The notes under the pieces: generated by a model | Databases searched by the model: none | Told to the model about the DNA's origin: nothing | The model's input: the letters and a program-made list of their open reading frames with translations, nothing else | Translations under genes and position numbers: made by a program | Part shown: positions 12,715 to 26,265 of the stretch, in pieces | Layout of the letters: every line of letters starts with the position of its first letter | How positions within the stretch are numbered: the stretch's first letter is position 1 | From: Wuchereria bancrofti | Taxonomy: Eukaryota > Nematoda > Chromadorea > Rhabditida > Onchocercidae | Direction of reading: 5' to 3' | DNA: 64,000 bases | Assembly (NCBI GenBank): GCA_005281725.1 | Contig: SSBO01000003.1 | Coordinates: 10,661,251-10,725,250, forward strand

Positions 12715-15103
12715 TGATCAATAACAATCAGAACTGTTAGCAAGAAAAACTCTACCGATACAACCTTTGATCACTGCTTAAAAATTAATAATTGATCATA
12801 ATTTCATTATCATCATCATGATAAGTTTAAGTAATAATTACAGTGATAAGAGATAAACTATAAAGATAATAATTTTTGGAATTTATAATTATCAAAAACA
12901 AGAAAAAATAGAAATATGATTACAATAATAAATCGAAACTGCATAAATGATTAATTCGCGATGTGAAATAAAATTGATCAAATATATTTGAATGAATCGT
13001 CAAAAATAAATTAATCATAATTTGTTGTTTGTATTTTGATTCTTCCATGCAGCATATTTTCAGAATGAAAAATAATAAAATCGTAATGTAATTACATGAG
13101 AAAATTTACTTCTTTATAAATAAAAACCTGAAAATTTAAAATTTTTTTTACAAAAAAATTTTTTCATTCATTTGCAAATTTTATTCGATGATATGTTTGT
13201 TAACTAATTTCAAATTAAATATCAACAAAAATTTTCAAGTTAAATATTCAGTTGTCTATGAAAAATTAAAATTGTATGAATTAAAATTTTTTCATTTACA
13301 ATTGTCTCACACAAAAAATATTCCCGGTAAACTGAAAAATACAAATATACAAATGTCTCAAACTATTCAAAATTGCAGATTTTCGGGCAGTAAAAGATTC
13401 TTATCAGGTTTTATCAAATGAATTAAAAAATTCAAGCAAAAAATTTGATTGTAATTTCAGGCTAAATTTATAAATTTATTAAAATCAAAAAATTTAATCA
13501 AAATTGATTATAATTTTATTTTAAATTTTATGAATTTATTTTGCATTGTTTTATACGTAGATTTTATAAGTTACAGTTTTTTCCTTTTCTTTAATTAAAA
13601 TGAATTCATTCAATTTTCATAGCATTTTAGCAAATGAAAAATTAAGGAGCATAATGTAATGAAATTTATGTCTCTGATTTACCTTAATGAACAGAAAAAG
13701 TTTTCAGTTATAGCACAAAAATTAGAGAAAAAATTTTAGGGTTACAATTTAGCCATTGCAAATGTTATTTGTTGTGAAATTTGCTAAGTATTTTAACACA
13801 ATTGCAAATTCATACGTTTGTAATTCAAAAATAAGAACAGTTATTACCTTTTATATTATCAATTTAAAATTAATTTCAAGAATTGGTTAACAAATTTATA
13901 AAATGAATTTTTTAATTCCACGTGTTTGTATGTATATAAACCTTTTAATAAAATTACACAAAAGCATCATTTTAAAATTGAAAAGCACATTTCAAAAAAA
14001 GTGATATGACGCATTTTTTTTTTGTGATAAAATAATAACTATTGGAATAATCAATATATTATTTCACAGCACTGTGCTCTAATAAAAATTTTCATAAGTA
14101 ATGCAGTAATTAAATGCCACTGCATTGCATCAGTCTTTTCTTTTTGTAAGAAATTTTAAATTTCAAAAAATTCCTTGAAATTAAAAAATATCTCAAATTT
14201 TAAAATTTCAAAAATATATTCTGTAAATTTAAGTACATCCAATGATTACAATGTTACTTATTTTAGCTATTGAAAGTATGATTGAGGTGTTTTGCACTAC
14301 TAATTAAAAAGAGTATATTTAAAAGCTATCAACGAAAATTTTGAAGTGAAGAAAAGAATAACCAGCTGAGGAATTGAAAAAATAAAATGAGAACAGAGAT
14401 GGAGAAATTTTTGATAAATAGCAGAAGAAGAGAAAAAGGGAAATAAAATTTGTTGCGAAATATTTCCATCAATTATTTCTAATCGGTTTCCATATAAATT
14501 ATAAAACAAAATACTTTTTATGGGATTAGAAAGAATGATAAGTGAACAAAATGCTGAGAGTATAAGTTATAAACTTTTGTTTATTACGCCAATATTACTT
14601 ACGTATAAACGTTAACGATGTTTTCGTAAGTAACGTTTCTGCTACTTTCGCATGCCACGTCGCTGACACTTTTTTCTACTTATTATGACAAAAAAAAGAA
14701 GAAATATTTGAAGCAGAAAAAAGTATTTTCGCCTTTTTTAACTAAAATAATTAATAAATTCATTCATTGACAATGAAATCTTTGCATTTTTCTAATTGCA
14801 AAAGAACAAATTACCTGCTACTATTTCTAATAACATTTTTTGGTTTGTTTTTAAATCATTATCATTTATCAGTGATAATCATATGCTGATAACATAATTA
14901 TAAATGAAAATGTTTATTCATTAATAATTTGAATTAATGAAAGGAGTTGAATTCAATTCGCTAAAAAATTTCTACAATTTGTCTTAAATTTCAATTTTAA
15001 TTTTTATCGAAACATGTAAACTAAAGGTCATTTGAAAAGAGAGCAATAAAATTTCATATATATTTTTTAATTATAAGTAACTTTGCTTACATATATATCT
15101 TAC

Positions 15104-15288
15104 CGAATAATTATGAGAATAATTACAAGCACAATGATAACAATGATAAGAATCAAAATAGTCGCAAATTCTTTAATCGCTTTCTTTTTCTTGCGTATAA
15201 ATTGCAAACATAGTTTCAATTTTGGTTCGTGCCTTCCATTCATTTCCAGTTTTGATGAAATTGTCACTCGGTTATCACACTTTTCCAT
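15104..15288 (-). CDS. Probable first coding exon with N-terminal membrane segment
   Basis: An ATG at 15288 opens 61 codons that run into a good donor, CG|GTAAGA. The N-terminal ~40 residues are hydrophilic and end in a basic patch (RKKKKAIKEF). A run of about 20 isoleucine, leucine and valine residues (FATILILIIVIIVLVIILII) follows, so the exon encodes a cytoplasmic N-terminus plus a signal anchor (type II topology) or an atypical signal peptide. It lies on the same strand upstream of the two-module IgGFc-binding-like gene and is its natural candidate 5' exon. The exon ends in phase 2 whereas module A starts in phase 1, so at least one unseen exon between 15.1 and 10.6 kb would be needed; otherwise this belongs to a separate small transcript. 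The non-repetitive 5' half looks coding; the hydrophobic half is AT-rich and could mislead. Confidence 0.45.
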
Positions 15289-18200
15289 TTCCTTTATGTG
15301 ATTGAAGTAATGCAAATTAGATATTTATGATTGAAAATAATAAGTTTAGTCTAAAATTAATTAAACAATTGCAATTAATTATGTAATCTTTGCAAAAAAG
15401 CCATTCATTAAATTAATTTTCTTCTTCCACTTTTTATCAGTGTAATGTTTTATCATTGTTTGTATTTAATAGGGAAAATTAATCACATTTTTCAGATAGC
15501 AAAAATGTAAAATTGTGTTACAATGAATCAAAACTAAAACAGTAATAGCAGAATGGACGAATTTTTACTGTTGAAATATTATGCATGAAGTTATATCAGT
15601 ATTATCAGTGATAGCATGAACGGTTTGCCTTTTACCTTTTATGAATTTACGAGATGAAATGAATTGAATGTATGTAAATAATCAATTGATCAACTATCAT
15701 CAAATGTCACTGTTGTCATCAAACGAATTACATATGCAAAAATTTCTCTTTTTTTTAAAATTACTTCATTTTCGAAAAAATAAATTATTGTTTCAGTTCC
15801 TTAATTTAATAAATGCAAAAAAAAAAAGAAAATGAAAAATCAGTTAAATATTTTTCTTACCAAATTTTGAAATGCTAACAATAAATAAGTACTTGTTATT
15901 GTTTACTTATTATTACTTGGTGTAAAATACTTGTTATTGTTTACGTTTGTGATTTATTCAATTAAAGGAAAAAAATTTATAGCATCGTGAAAATTATCAA
16001 TAACAGTAAGTGTAAACGAAACAATAACAGTAAACAATTTAGTAGTAAAGGAAAAAATCGACTTAAATGATTAGTTAAATCAACAATTTAAATACAAAAA
16101 ATTTGATAAAATCTTTACCTTTTTTTATAATTAGCAAATTGAACAACGTTTCAACTTTTTTTGCTCAGAGAAAATGAAAAGAAATATTTTTGTCAGGAAA
16201 AATTGTTGTTTAACTGATTATATTTGTTCAGCTTTACTGTTTTTTCCTTTTTTTCATTTTTGTTTACTGTCATTGGTTTCTTTCTCATTTTATCCTTTTC
16301 GTATTTTCGTTTAATGTTTTTCATTAAATAGTAATTATATTCAATATCATACACTGCAGGCATCATATAGATCATTTAATAATACTTATAAAAAATTTAC
16401 TACGAGAAAGCAAAGAAAAAACAATAAATCGTAATTTGATCAGATCAATAAAAAATTTTACAAATTTAACAAAGCAAGAAGAAATATTATATATTTCTGA
16501 AAATTTAATTCTAATATAATCATTAATATATATATATATAATCATAATTATATTTGTAAATTTAATAAACGTATTCTTAAATATTTCTTTTATATGTTTT
16601 TATAGTGATTGATTTTTTCTTTTTTTGAAGGTAATTTTAAGAATAGTTTTACTTTATTAATGATTTGCTCATTCTGAAATCAATATTTCAGGTTGATCTA
16701 ACTCTTATCACTTCTTTTTCTGTGTTTGTTTGTTTTTTTTTCTTTTAACTCTGGTACTTCACTTAGCTGTGATGCTTAACTGAAAACTGATATTTCATTC
16801 TGTTCCCTTTATTTGCCGATATTTTTGCTTCCTTATTTAATCTCTGTTCATATTTTTAGAGCAACATGAAATGTTAATTTCGGTTTTGCTTTGTTTTGTT
16901 TTCTTTTTTTTTTCAACAAATGAATTGAAATGGAAATATTCAAATATTAAAAAATGTGATGTAAAACTTTAATCAAATAATTAAATGAGTTTTACACTTT
17001 TTAATTTGCGCTTTTTCACTTCCTTTCAAGCATCAAGTATTCAAAAATGAAAAGTAAAATAATAACCAAATATTATAAGAAACTTTTTGAAAATTTTCAA
17101 TTGAAAAGCATTTGCATAAATTTCTTCTTACTTACACGTCCTTTTACCTTTAGTTTTCTTAATTTTTAAATTTTCATTTTTTATCAGTGTTTATCTAAAC
17201 ATATATATGTACAATATATTTCGTTTTCCACAATAATATTTTTATGAATTTTTCATAAATAATATTAAATTGCTTTTTTTAATATTTTATTGGCATTTTA
17301 TGTTTTAATTTTCCAATTTTATTTCATATTTTTATAATTTATTGACATTTCATTTTTTTTATAAAAAAAGAAAAAATGGCAAAAAAAAACAAAGACTAAC
17401 CAATATTAACGGTATTAAGATAAGTGACATCTGGCATCGATGCAATGTCCCCTAGTTGTGATCATATTCTAAATGATACAACATAATTTTCAATTGGTTT
17501 GTTGACGATAATGGTGATGTGATTTTACCAGAAATTATAGCTCTCTTAAGAATTTAAAATTCATTCTAAATTATGCAAGAAAGAAAAAATAAAAAGTAAC
17601 AAAGAAAGGAAAGGAAATAAGTTTACTATTATTACTTATGAAATAAAAATAAATGTGAATTTAAAGAAATGTCTCAAAAGTTTTCTGTTTCTTTTTTTCA
17701 AATTATGTCATAATTTTTATCATAATTTCAGTCTTTAATGAACCATAATCTACTGTAGTTTTATGATAGAATAGTTCATTTTTTTTAATTTTCATTAACA
17801 AAATGAAACTAATAATTATTACTGCACTTTTTTTCTAGTCTACCTATTGAAAAGTGTAATTATTCATTTTTGTTCATTTTAAAATATTATTGTTATTATA
17901 ATGATTCAAGCAAGGATGTCAGATTATGTGACAGACTTTATGGCAAATCGTTTCCAATTAATAAGATTGTAGGACACTTTGAAATATTTTAAGAATTGAA
18001 CGAGAAAAGGAAACAAAAAAGTAGCAATAATTCTTTAATTAGAAAATTTAATTTGCTGATATTTTAGAAATTTGACGTTCGCAAATTCTTTACCGTTATT
18101 TTATTCAAAAGTGCATTCTATTTAGCATAATTATTCGATTTGTAAGTGGGAAAACTTTTATTAAATTGCTATATCGGTAATTAATTGAAATTGATAATTA

Positions 18201-18573
18201 ACAGTGTTATTATTACGACATGTATCATTTATGAATGTGAAATGCTCTTTTCTTGTTTTTTAAGCAATACAAACAGAAATAAAAACAAATAGAAAATAAA
18301 TTATAAATTGAAATTTATTATTATTAGTATTTTCATTTTATTCATTCATTTATTAGTTTTTGCAATTAAAACATTATTAGAACACTGTAATTTTATGATA
18401 CTAAAACTTTTTGTTGCTGAATTTTTTTAATTATTTTGTTTATTAGTACAATAATGATTTCATATTATGTATTCATTTTTCTTTTTTTCTTTGTTTTCAT
18501 AATTTCTGATTGCTGCAAAAAAAATTAAAAAATTCCTTTTTTTTTCGATATCTGTTAGAAGTGTTGAAAGAGG

Positions 18574-18609
<36 letters not shown>

Positions 18610-19092
18610 TTGCTACTATTATTATTATTGGAAGTGGAAAAGAAAAAATTTGGATAAGAAAAGAAAAGAAAAAAAAACCGATGGATGGTCAAAATGGCAA
18701 ACTGTGGAAGGATAAAATCAGGGAGTGGTTGACAAATCTGAGATCAAACATGTTTGGCTGATGTAATCCCGAAGGGACGATAGTCATTTGGTGTCGCTGA
18801 AATGATTGTCGCCAAACGATTTTGAGAGAAGCGAGAAGTTTTCATGAATTCATGGGAGTAAGTGCAGGGATTGGCAAAGGCATGCGAGCATTTCCTTTAT
18901 TTTAGGATAAATGTTTTGGCTGATATTTCAATCAGCAAACTTTTCACATCAAACATATATGTTATGCAAAAATTTTGATGTATTTCAATTCTGTTCATGT
19001 ACTTGTCATTAACTTTGAAATCTGAAAGTAATCGTTTCTTACAAAAATATTTTTTAAAAAGCAAAAAAAAGGACAGAATAATAATGATAATA

Positions 19093-19425
19093 ACAGTAAT
19101 AGGAATAATAATTAATATATAATAATAATGACAAATAATAATAATGATAAATTTTACTAGTTTACATGAAATTTTTATAAATTATAAAAGAAAATAGAAT
19201 TAAAATAGAAATGATCATGGTTTTTTATTAAGTTAATTTTTGTTTTACNNNNNNNNNNNNNNNNNNNNNACAGTAATAGGAATAATAATTAATATATAAT
19301 AATAATGACAAATAATAATAATGATAAATTTTACTAGTTTACATGAAATTTTTATAAATTATAAAAGAAAATAGAATTAAAATAGAAATGATCATGGTTT
19401 TTTATTAAGTTAATTTTTGTTTTAC
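19093..19425. repeat. 156-bp exact duplication flanking a 21-N gap (likely assembly artefact)
   Basis: Bases 19093-19248 and 19270-19425 read the same, and the gap of 21 Ns (19249-19269) sits exactly between them. Two contigs sharing a terminal overlap that was scaffolded rather than merged would give this pattern. The true sequence probably has one copy. Confidence 0.85.
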
Positions 19426-20162
19426 TTTTTTTTGTTATTTGTCTCTAATGAAAGGAAAATTTTTATTTGTCAGGTCCCTAACATCGTTTTAAAAATTTTA
19501 AGAGATAAATATAAACTGTTAAATGTCTTTTTTTCTAGTTTTTGCAAATAATTCCAATGTGTAAGCTGTAAAAGAGAAAATTTAAAACAATCACAACTAT
19601 ATATAAATGAGATAAATTAAGATAAACAAATAAGCAAAACAAATTTAATCACATTTCTTTTTTCAAAAATAATAATTTTAATGTAACAAATATCGGATAT
19701 TTTCGACGATTACAATAATTAGCAAAATGTGATTAAATTAAGTTTAGCACTTTTTTTAGCTGATTTAATAATCTACTCTAATTTTATTTTATTGCTAATG
19801 CTTATCATCAATTTCATGCCTTCTTAAAATGGGTGCTTAACGGAATGGTTTAAAATTTCAGATGTAAATTTAGAAGCTAAAATGAAAAGATTAATCACAT
19901 TTTGAAATGTTCGATTTTAAAATGCTTACCATTTCAAAATGGGCAATCAGTTATGTCCGAGATGACATAAATCCTAAAATGGGTTGATATGTACCAGGGA
20001 GTACAGATTTCTTGCCTGATTAGCAAATTTACCACAAATGGTAGTAGTGACCACTACTACTACTACTAGCATAGATTGAAGGTGATTAATTTATCATTCG
20101 TTTTAGTTGACAATTGACAATGCTTTAAGCATGGATGATATCAACATAATGTGTAATGTGTC

Positions 20163-20265
20163 ACACACACACACACACACATACACACATACACATACAT
20201 ACTTAACAAAATGTATATTCATTTCAGCCAGCCACTCCGTTGATGATGAAATGAAATGAAATTAA

Positions 20266-20299
<34 letters not shown>
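20163..20299. repeat. (CA)n and (GA)n microsatellites
   Basis: An imperfect CACACA/CATACA run near 20163-20200 is followed by an uninterrupted AG run at about 20268-20299. These are simple repeats with no associated gene. Confidence 0.85.
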
Positions 20300-20302
<3 letters not shown>

Positions 20303-21455
20303 AAGCAAGCAAAGAGTGTGTAACGAATGGTTGAATCATTCTGAAAGTGATATGATGGAGTGAGTGAGTGACCGCTTCATCTCAGCATTCAAAGGAAAAT
20401 GTAATTCGTTGAAAAGCACTTTGATTTCAATGAGAATAAGTAAGATTAGAAGTGTTTAGATGCCGGTGAATGGACACAGTCAAATTTTAAATTTAATTAA
20501 CTAAAGGAATTCATTTAGTTTAATAGCAAATGACATTTGCTCTGATAATAAATTTTAAAATTGTTCTCATTTGCAATAAAAAAAGCAGTGAAAATGATTT
20601 CAAGGGAAACTGGAATAGATTAGAGTAATGGTTTATTAATTTTGATATATATGATTTACTGATATGAAAAATTAGAGGAATTAAGTGTGAAAATATTATT
20701 GTTGTTTAAATTAATACATTCATTATTTTCAGGCAATTTTAAACTAAAATTAACTTTTGATGATAATTTGATGAAATCAGTTATAGCACTTGTGTTTTCC
20801 GAATAATTTTCCAATTTTTGAGTAGTAAATGCAAATTATTTTTAATTTGATGTGGTGTTTTCATCAATTTTTAAGTTCAAAAATTCTCAAATTATTGTTG
20901 TAACATAATTATTGTTACCATTACTGTTATAAAATGATCATTGTTCCATTATTGTTGCCATTTTTGTTATTATTATTGCTATTACTTTTTGTTATTACAT
21001 TGTCATTATGTGACGGTGCCTTATTAAATAAATGGTTTTTCTTGTCTTTTTTTAAATTTTATTACCGTAACCGTTGAATTTATTCATAGTAAAAATAAAA
21101 AATTAAAAGATTTTTCAGAATAATCTTTTTTCCATCTTTTTCATTTTTTCTTTTTTTCTTTTTTGCAAAATTGTGCATTTATATTAATAAAATATAATAC
21201 TATCAAACATTCTTCGTCTTTTTCTTTAATATTTTGCTATTTTTTTGCTTGTTTTTTGTTGATTGCTAATTTAAACTTCAACATCTAATCTTTTCGCTTT
21301 TTTTTTGTGTTGCACCCATCAAAATCCGCTCATTTGAAAAATAATTTCATCAACTAAGAAAAATTTCGTTAATAATAACTTTTGGTTAAACTGAAACAAC
21401 AATCTATTTGAAACTACCATCAAATCTAATACTGCCTTCCTGCTACCATTTAGAT

Positions 21456-22216
21456 CAACCAACCAACCAACCAACCAACCAACCAACCAACCAACCAACC
21501 AAACCAACCAACCAACCAACCAACCAACCAACCAACCAACCAACCAACCAACCAACCAACCAACCAAACCAACCAACCAACCAACCAACCAACCAACCAA
21601 CCAACCAACCAACCAACCAACCAACCAACCAACCAACCAACCAACCAACCAACCAACCAACCAACCAACCAACCAACCAACCAACCAACCAACCAACCAA
21701 CCAACCAACCAACCAACCAACCAACCAACCAACCAACCAACCAACCAACCAACCAACCAACCAACCAACCAACCAACCAACCAACCAACCAACCAACCAA
21801 CCAACCAACCAACCAACCAACCAACCAACCAACCAACCAACCAACCAACCAAACCAACCAACCAACCAACCAACCAACCAACCAACCAACCAACCAACCA
21901 ACCAACCAACCAACCAACCAACCAACCAACCAACCAACCAACCAACCAACCAACCAACCAACCAACCAACCAACCAACCAACCAACCAACCAACCAACCA
22001 ACCACACCAACCAACCAACCAACCAACCAACCAACCAACCAACCAACCAACCAACCAACCAACCAACCAACCAACCAACCAACCAACCAACCAACCAACC
22101 AACCAACCAACCAACCAACCAACCAACCAACCAACCAACCAACCAACCAACCAACCAACCAACCAACCAACCAACCAACCAACCAACCAACCAACCAACC
22201 AACCAACCAACCAACC
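21456..22216. repeat. Giant (CCAA)n tetranucleotide array
   Basis: About 760 bp of almost pure CCAA (TTGG on the other strand), roughly 190 units. There are only a few interruptions: an extra A near 21501, 21568 and 21853, and a CCACACC variant near 22003. The unit has no stop codon in any frame, so it yields spurious ORFs of ~260-300 codons on both strands (Pro-Thr-Asn-Gln or Gly-Trp-Leu-Val repeats). The interruptions shift frame, and no acceptor, donor or conserved flank suggests translation. Confidence 0.95.
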
Positions 22217-25200
22217 CAGCCGAAACCATCCACATATCACTAAATATATAATTCCCTAATGCATCGTCGTTATTCGCTTCTTTCCATAACCATTACCAAT
22301 TCACATTTTAATAAACTAAAATCGTCCATTTTCTTTTATTCTTTTCTTCAATTTTTTTCTTTCCTCTTTTTTCACTCTCCAATTTTTCAAAACTATCTAA
22401 CAGATATAAATAGTTTTTTCATTTTCTTTTTTTCTTTTTTTTTTGTCACAAAAAGTTACCCCAATAAATTTTTATGTGAATTTGTTTTGTAGAATGAATG
22501 AATCAAGTAAAAGAAGGCAGCAAAATAAAAAAAGATGAAGAAGGAAATTTAAAAAGAAAAAACTGAAAATAATTCAATTCACACATACACATGCACACAT
22601 ACACACATGCACACATACTGCAACTCAACTTACAGTAATCATTAGTCATTGACTGTTGCAGAATAAGTAACACACTCTGTAAAGTTTACAATTAAATCTA
22701 ATTCATTTCTTTACATTTTATTTTTTTTTTCTGTTGTGCTGGATTATTTGCTAATATTAATTATTTGTTGTTAAAAGATTTTTTACTAAAATTATCACTA
22801 ATTTTTATTATATAAAATGTTAAGTGAGATAAAATTGCTATCAATTCGTCTTTTTTCATTAATAAAATGGCAAAAGAAAGGAAAAAGTATGAAACAACAA
22901 TTATTATTATTATCATTATTTACATTATTGTAATTGAAATATTTAATTACTACCAATTGAATTTAGTTATCACTTAATTTTTTAATAAATTTCTACTATT
23001 TTTTTGTTTGCTTTTTTACCGAAATTTTCTTCTGAAACAAATAATATTTCAGTTCTAATACTTTGTTTAAGCACTCTAAATGATTGCCACATTCATTCCC
23101 TCGTGGATTTTTATTTAATTTATGCTAAAGTCATTATGGAAGACGTTACATATCACTTAATTAAAGTAGGATTTGCTAGTTTTAATTTAAATTAAAAGGA
23201 AATAATTGAATAATACTTAAAAACTGTACTTTTGGGTATATAAGACATCCAACATTTGTTACTCTGTTGCTAATTGAGATTCTAATTACACAATTAGTTA
23301 ATTAATGGAAGCCACTAATCATAATCAAGATTTTAAAGTTTAAAAAATTCTCAAGTACCAGCAATTTTGAACTTATCATACAGTTATATAATTTCCACAA
23401 GAGAATCCGGCAGAGGATGAAACATTAAAAAAACTCAATGTCAGAATACTCGGAAAAAATTCATTAATCCTGCAAGATAACAGCCATATTTTGATTAAAT
23501 TATTTTAATTAAACTCTAACTTAATGCACTAATTTCGAAAAACTTTGTGAATATAAAAATGTAATAGAATCAATAAGTGATAATTTTCAATAAAAATTAT
23601 TTAATGGTGTGTAATATGTTGCAGGAAAATTAAACAATCATTTCATCAAAATTTTCCTTTTTTTTGAAATTTAAAATTATTGCGTTGATATTTCAATAAA
23701 TTTCTCTTTCATTTTGGAAAAATTTTTAATTAATTACTTTTGCCTCCCCTTTTTCTAAGCAAATTATCTAGCTTGTTTATATTTCTTTTTTTCTTGTATT
23801 TTTATTCTTAAAAAATTTTACAATTAGGTATATTTGTTTCTTATATTTACTACTGTCTGTTTTCTTTTTTCAAACTTGAAAATTTTCAAAAAAAGAAGAA
23901 AAAATGGCATGAAAAATATTTTCTAATATTTACTCTTACTTTACAATAATATTAAAATAAATAATTGTTCGTTATATTTCTAAAGCTTTAAAATTTGAAA
24001 TAGCATTTATCTAAGCTTATTTGATGCAGAAAAGAGCGGTTCAAAAGATTTCAAAAAAGATGAAAAAGAAAAGGAAAAGAATGTCATAGTGATTAGCATA
24101 ATGATCATCCGACAGCCTTCCACACTCTCTTCAGAGCGAACAAACCATGAAAAGCATTGTAAATCTATATTTAAGCCTAATAAAGCTTGTCTTTCACTTC
24201 TCTCCAACCTTTTTCATGGCTTATAGCCTAATACTTTCATATGGACTAATACTTTTAAGGCATGCAAGATTTCTTCATCAGATATTAGCGCAAAGGCCTT
24301 TAAACGGCAACAAAAAAAGCAATGCTAAAAAAAGTTACCGTACTTTTCTAAATATTCTTTCTTCCTCTCTTTTTATTGTTAATTTTTTTTCACTTTTGTT
24401 TGCTTTCTCTTCCACATCATTAACAAACTGATCCATTGATGCTGCTTACGAAAAGCGCAATATTTTAATCCAATCCAACCGTTCTAAAATTTGTTTTTTG
24501 TTTTATTTTTCCTTCTTTCCTTTCCTCTCTCTCTTTTTTCTTTCAAAAATCTTAAAAATAATTGTTGTTAAAAAAAGAAAAAAAAAAACGGATGAATACA
24601 CAATTCAAAAATATTCTTTTATTAGCACTAATCATAGGAAATGAAATTCTGAATCAAATATTATTTACTCTATTAAAATCAAAATCTTATTTTTTTTTTT
24701 TTTTTTTTTTGTAAATTTATTTTGCCAAAGATAAGAATATAGTCGAAAAAAATTGTTAACGGTAAAAATTTACTGAATAACAGTCAATTGAATTCAATTG
24801 AATACGAATATAGCGAAAAAAAAAAACAAAGAAAAGAAACGAAAAGGAAATAAAATAAAAGTAAAAAGAAGCTAAAACTGCTTCAATTAATTGGTAGTAT
24901 CAACACAAAAAAAAGTTCATCAAATTTTTGTGCACAGTTAATGACAATCAACCTAAAATAAATACTCTTAAAAACTTCAAATTACAGGTTTTTCAAAAAA
25001 CAATATGATATAAGGAAAATCCTATTATTATTATTACAAATATACCATCATAAATTGAAATTCGAATATTATAAGTATGCTAAAAAAGGAGAAATTTAAG
25101 TTCTTGAAAATATATCACGAAACAATTACGATTATTCCAGATGAAAAAATTCGTTGAAAGAAAGAAAATTGGATTTTTAGAAGAATGTGATGAAATGAAA

Positions 25201-26257
25201 TTCAGGCTATCATAAGTATAGCTGTAAAGAGTATTCAGGTTGCTGCTTGTCATGGCATGGAAATTTCAAATTGCTATAAGTAATGCTACAGGGAATTTAA
25301 ACATTCAATATGTTTGTTGATATGTCATGAAAAATTGAGCTAATCTTATCACCATTATACTAGCATTTATTCATGACTTTATCACTATAATTTCTCATAG
25401 CTGTTAACTTTTATCAATTACGATTAGCATTTAAAAATTATCGAGATGTACAGTTTGTTGATATCTCATGAAAAATTCGGAAAAAAAGAATAAAATAGAG
25501 ATTATGTAATAGGAAATTTTCAGGCAAATCCATCGTATAATTTGAAATTTCAATAACTGATTATTCAAACCAAAATATTATTTATGAGAATTCATACATG
25601 AAAGATTGGAAAATTAATCCATAAATCTTCATGCATATATGAATACATTATAATGCAACAAGTAAATGAATTCAAAATGAAAAAATTATTAATTCAAGTA
25701 ATACCTCATTAACACAAATTCATAAATAAATCTATAATTTCTATCGTCCATCATAAAAAAATAACATTTGATTAATAATTTAAATACATTGTCAAGATGA
25801 AAATTTTGTTTAAATTCAAATTTGCAAATTTTCGAAATAATTTTTTTTTTTTTTAAAAAAATAGAAAGAACAGAAAAAACAACATAATAAAAAATTACCT
25901 GAAAATGTTTAAAATATTAACATGGATGAGCAATACTTGTTGTTGATTATTTGTTTATTTTTTCTTCTCATTGCTTCTGTTGTTTGTCGTTGATTCCTAA
26001 TAGCTATCACCTTGTCACCCATCAACCATCAACCATACACTCCAGCGCTCTATCACTTAAATCTGTCTGTGACATTCTTTTTTCTGATATTTCAAAGCGT
26101 GCGTCAACACATTTCTATGCTGTCGCATCCATTGAAGTAAACGGTCGGTCGCCTGTCAAATCCGCCCACTTTTGACAGCTCACCCAATGAACGATTTGTT
26201 GTGTGGTTTAGTGTGATGCAGTAAGTAGTTCATTTCAAATGCAATTCATTCTTTAAC

Positions 26258-26265
26258 TCACACCT
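26258..26265 (+). promoter_or_regulatory. T-box half-site upstream of the T-box gene
   Basis: TCACACCT, the canonical T-box half-site (reverse complement AGGTGTGA), lies about 650 bases upstream of the T-box gene ATG. It could allow autoregulation or cross-regulation; a single 8-mer is weak evidence. Confidence 0.3.

Noticed and set aside
18510..18761. 83-codon plus-strand ORF rich in Lys/Arg/Glu
   Set aside because: It runs through a (GA)n microsatellite and poly-A/poly-T tracts, with no splice context or family resemblance.
21319..22259. ORFs of 261-304 codons on both strands encoding Pro-Thr-Asn-Gln or Gly-Trp-Leu-Val repeats
   Set aside because: They are products of the stop-free (CCAA)n tract. 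Several frames are open at once, interruptions shift frame, and there are no splice or start signals.
24007..24431. Overlapping ORFs on both strands (66 and 94 codons)
   Set aside because: Serine/phenylalanine-rich composition from pyrimidine-rich DNA, no flanking splice sites that extend them, and no recognisable motif.
25951..26175. 74-codon plus-strand ORF before the T-box gene
   Set aside because: No donor or acceptor links it to the T-box exons and no motif is seen; more likely upstream regulatory DNA.
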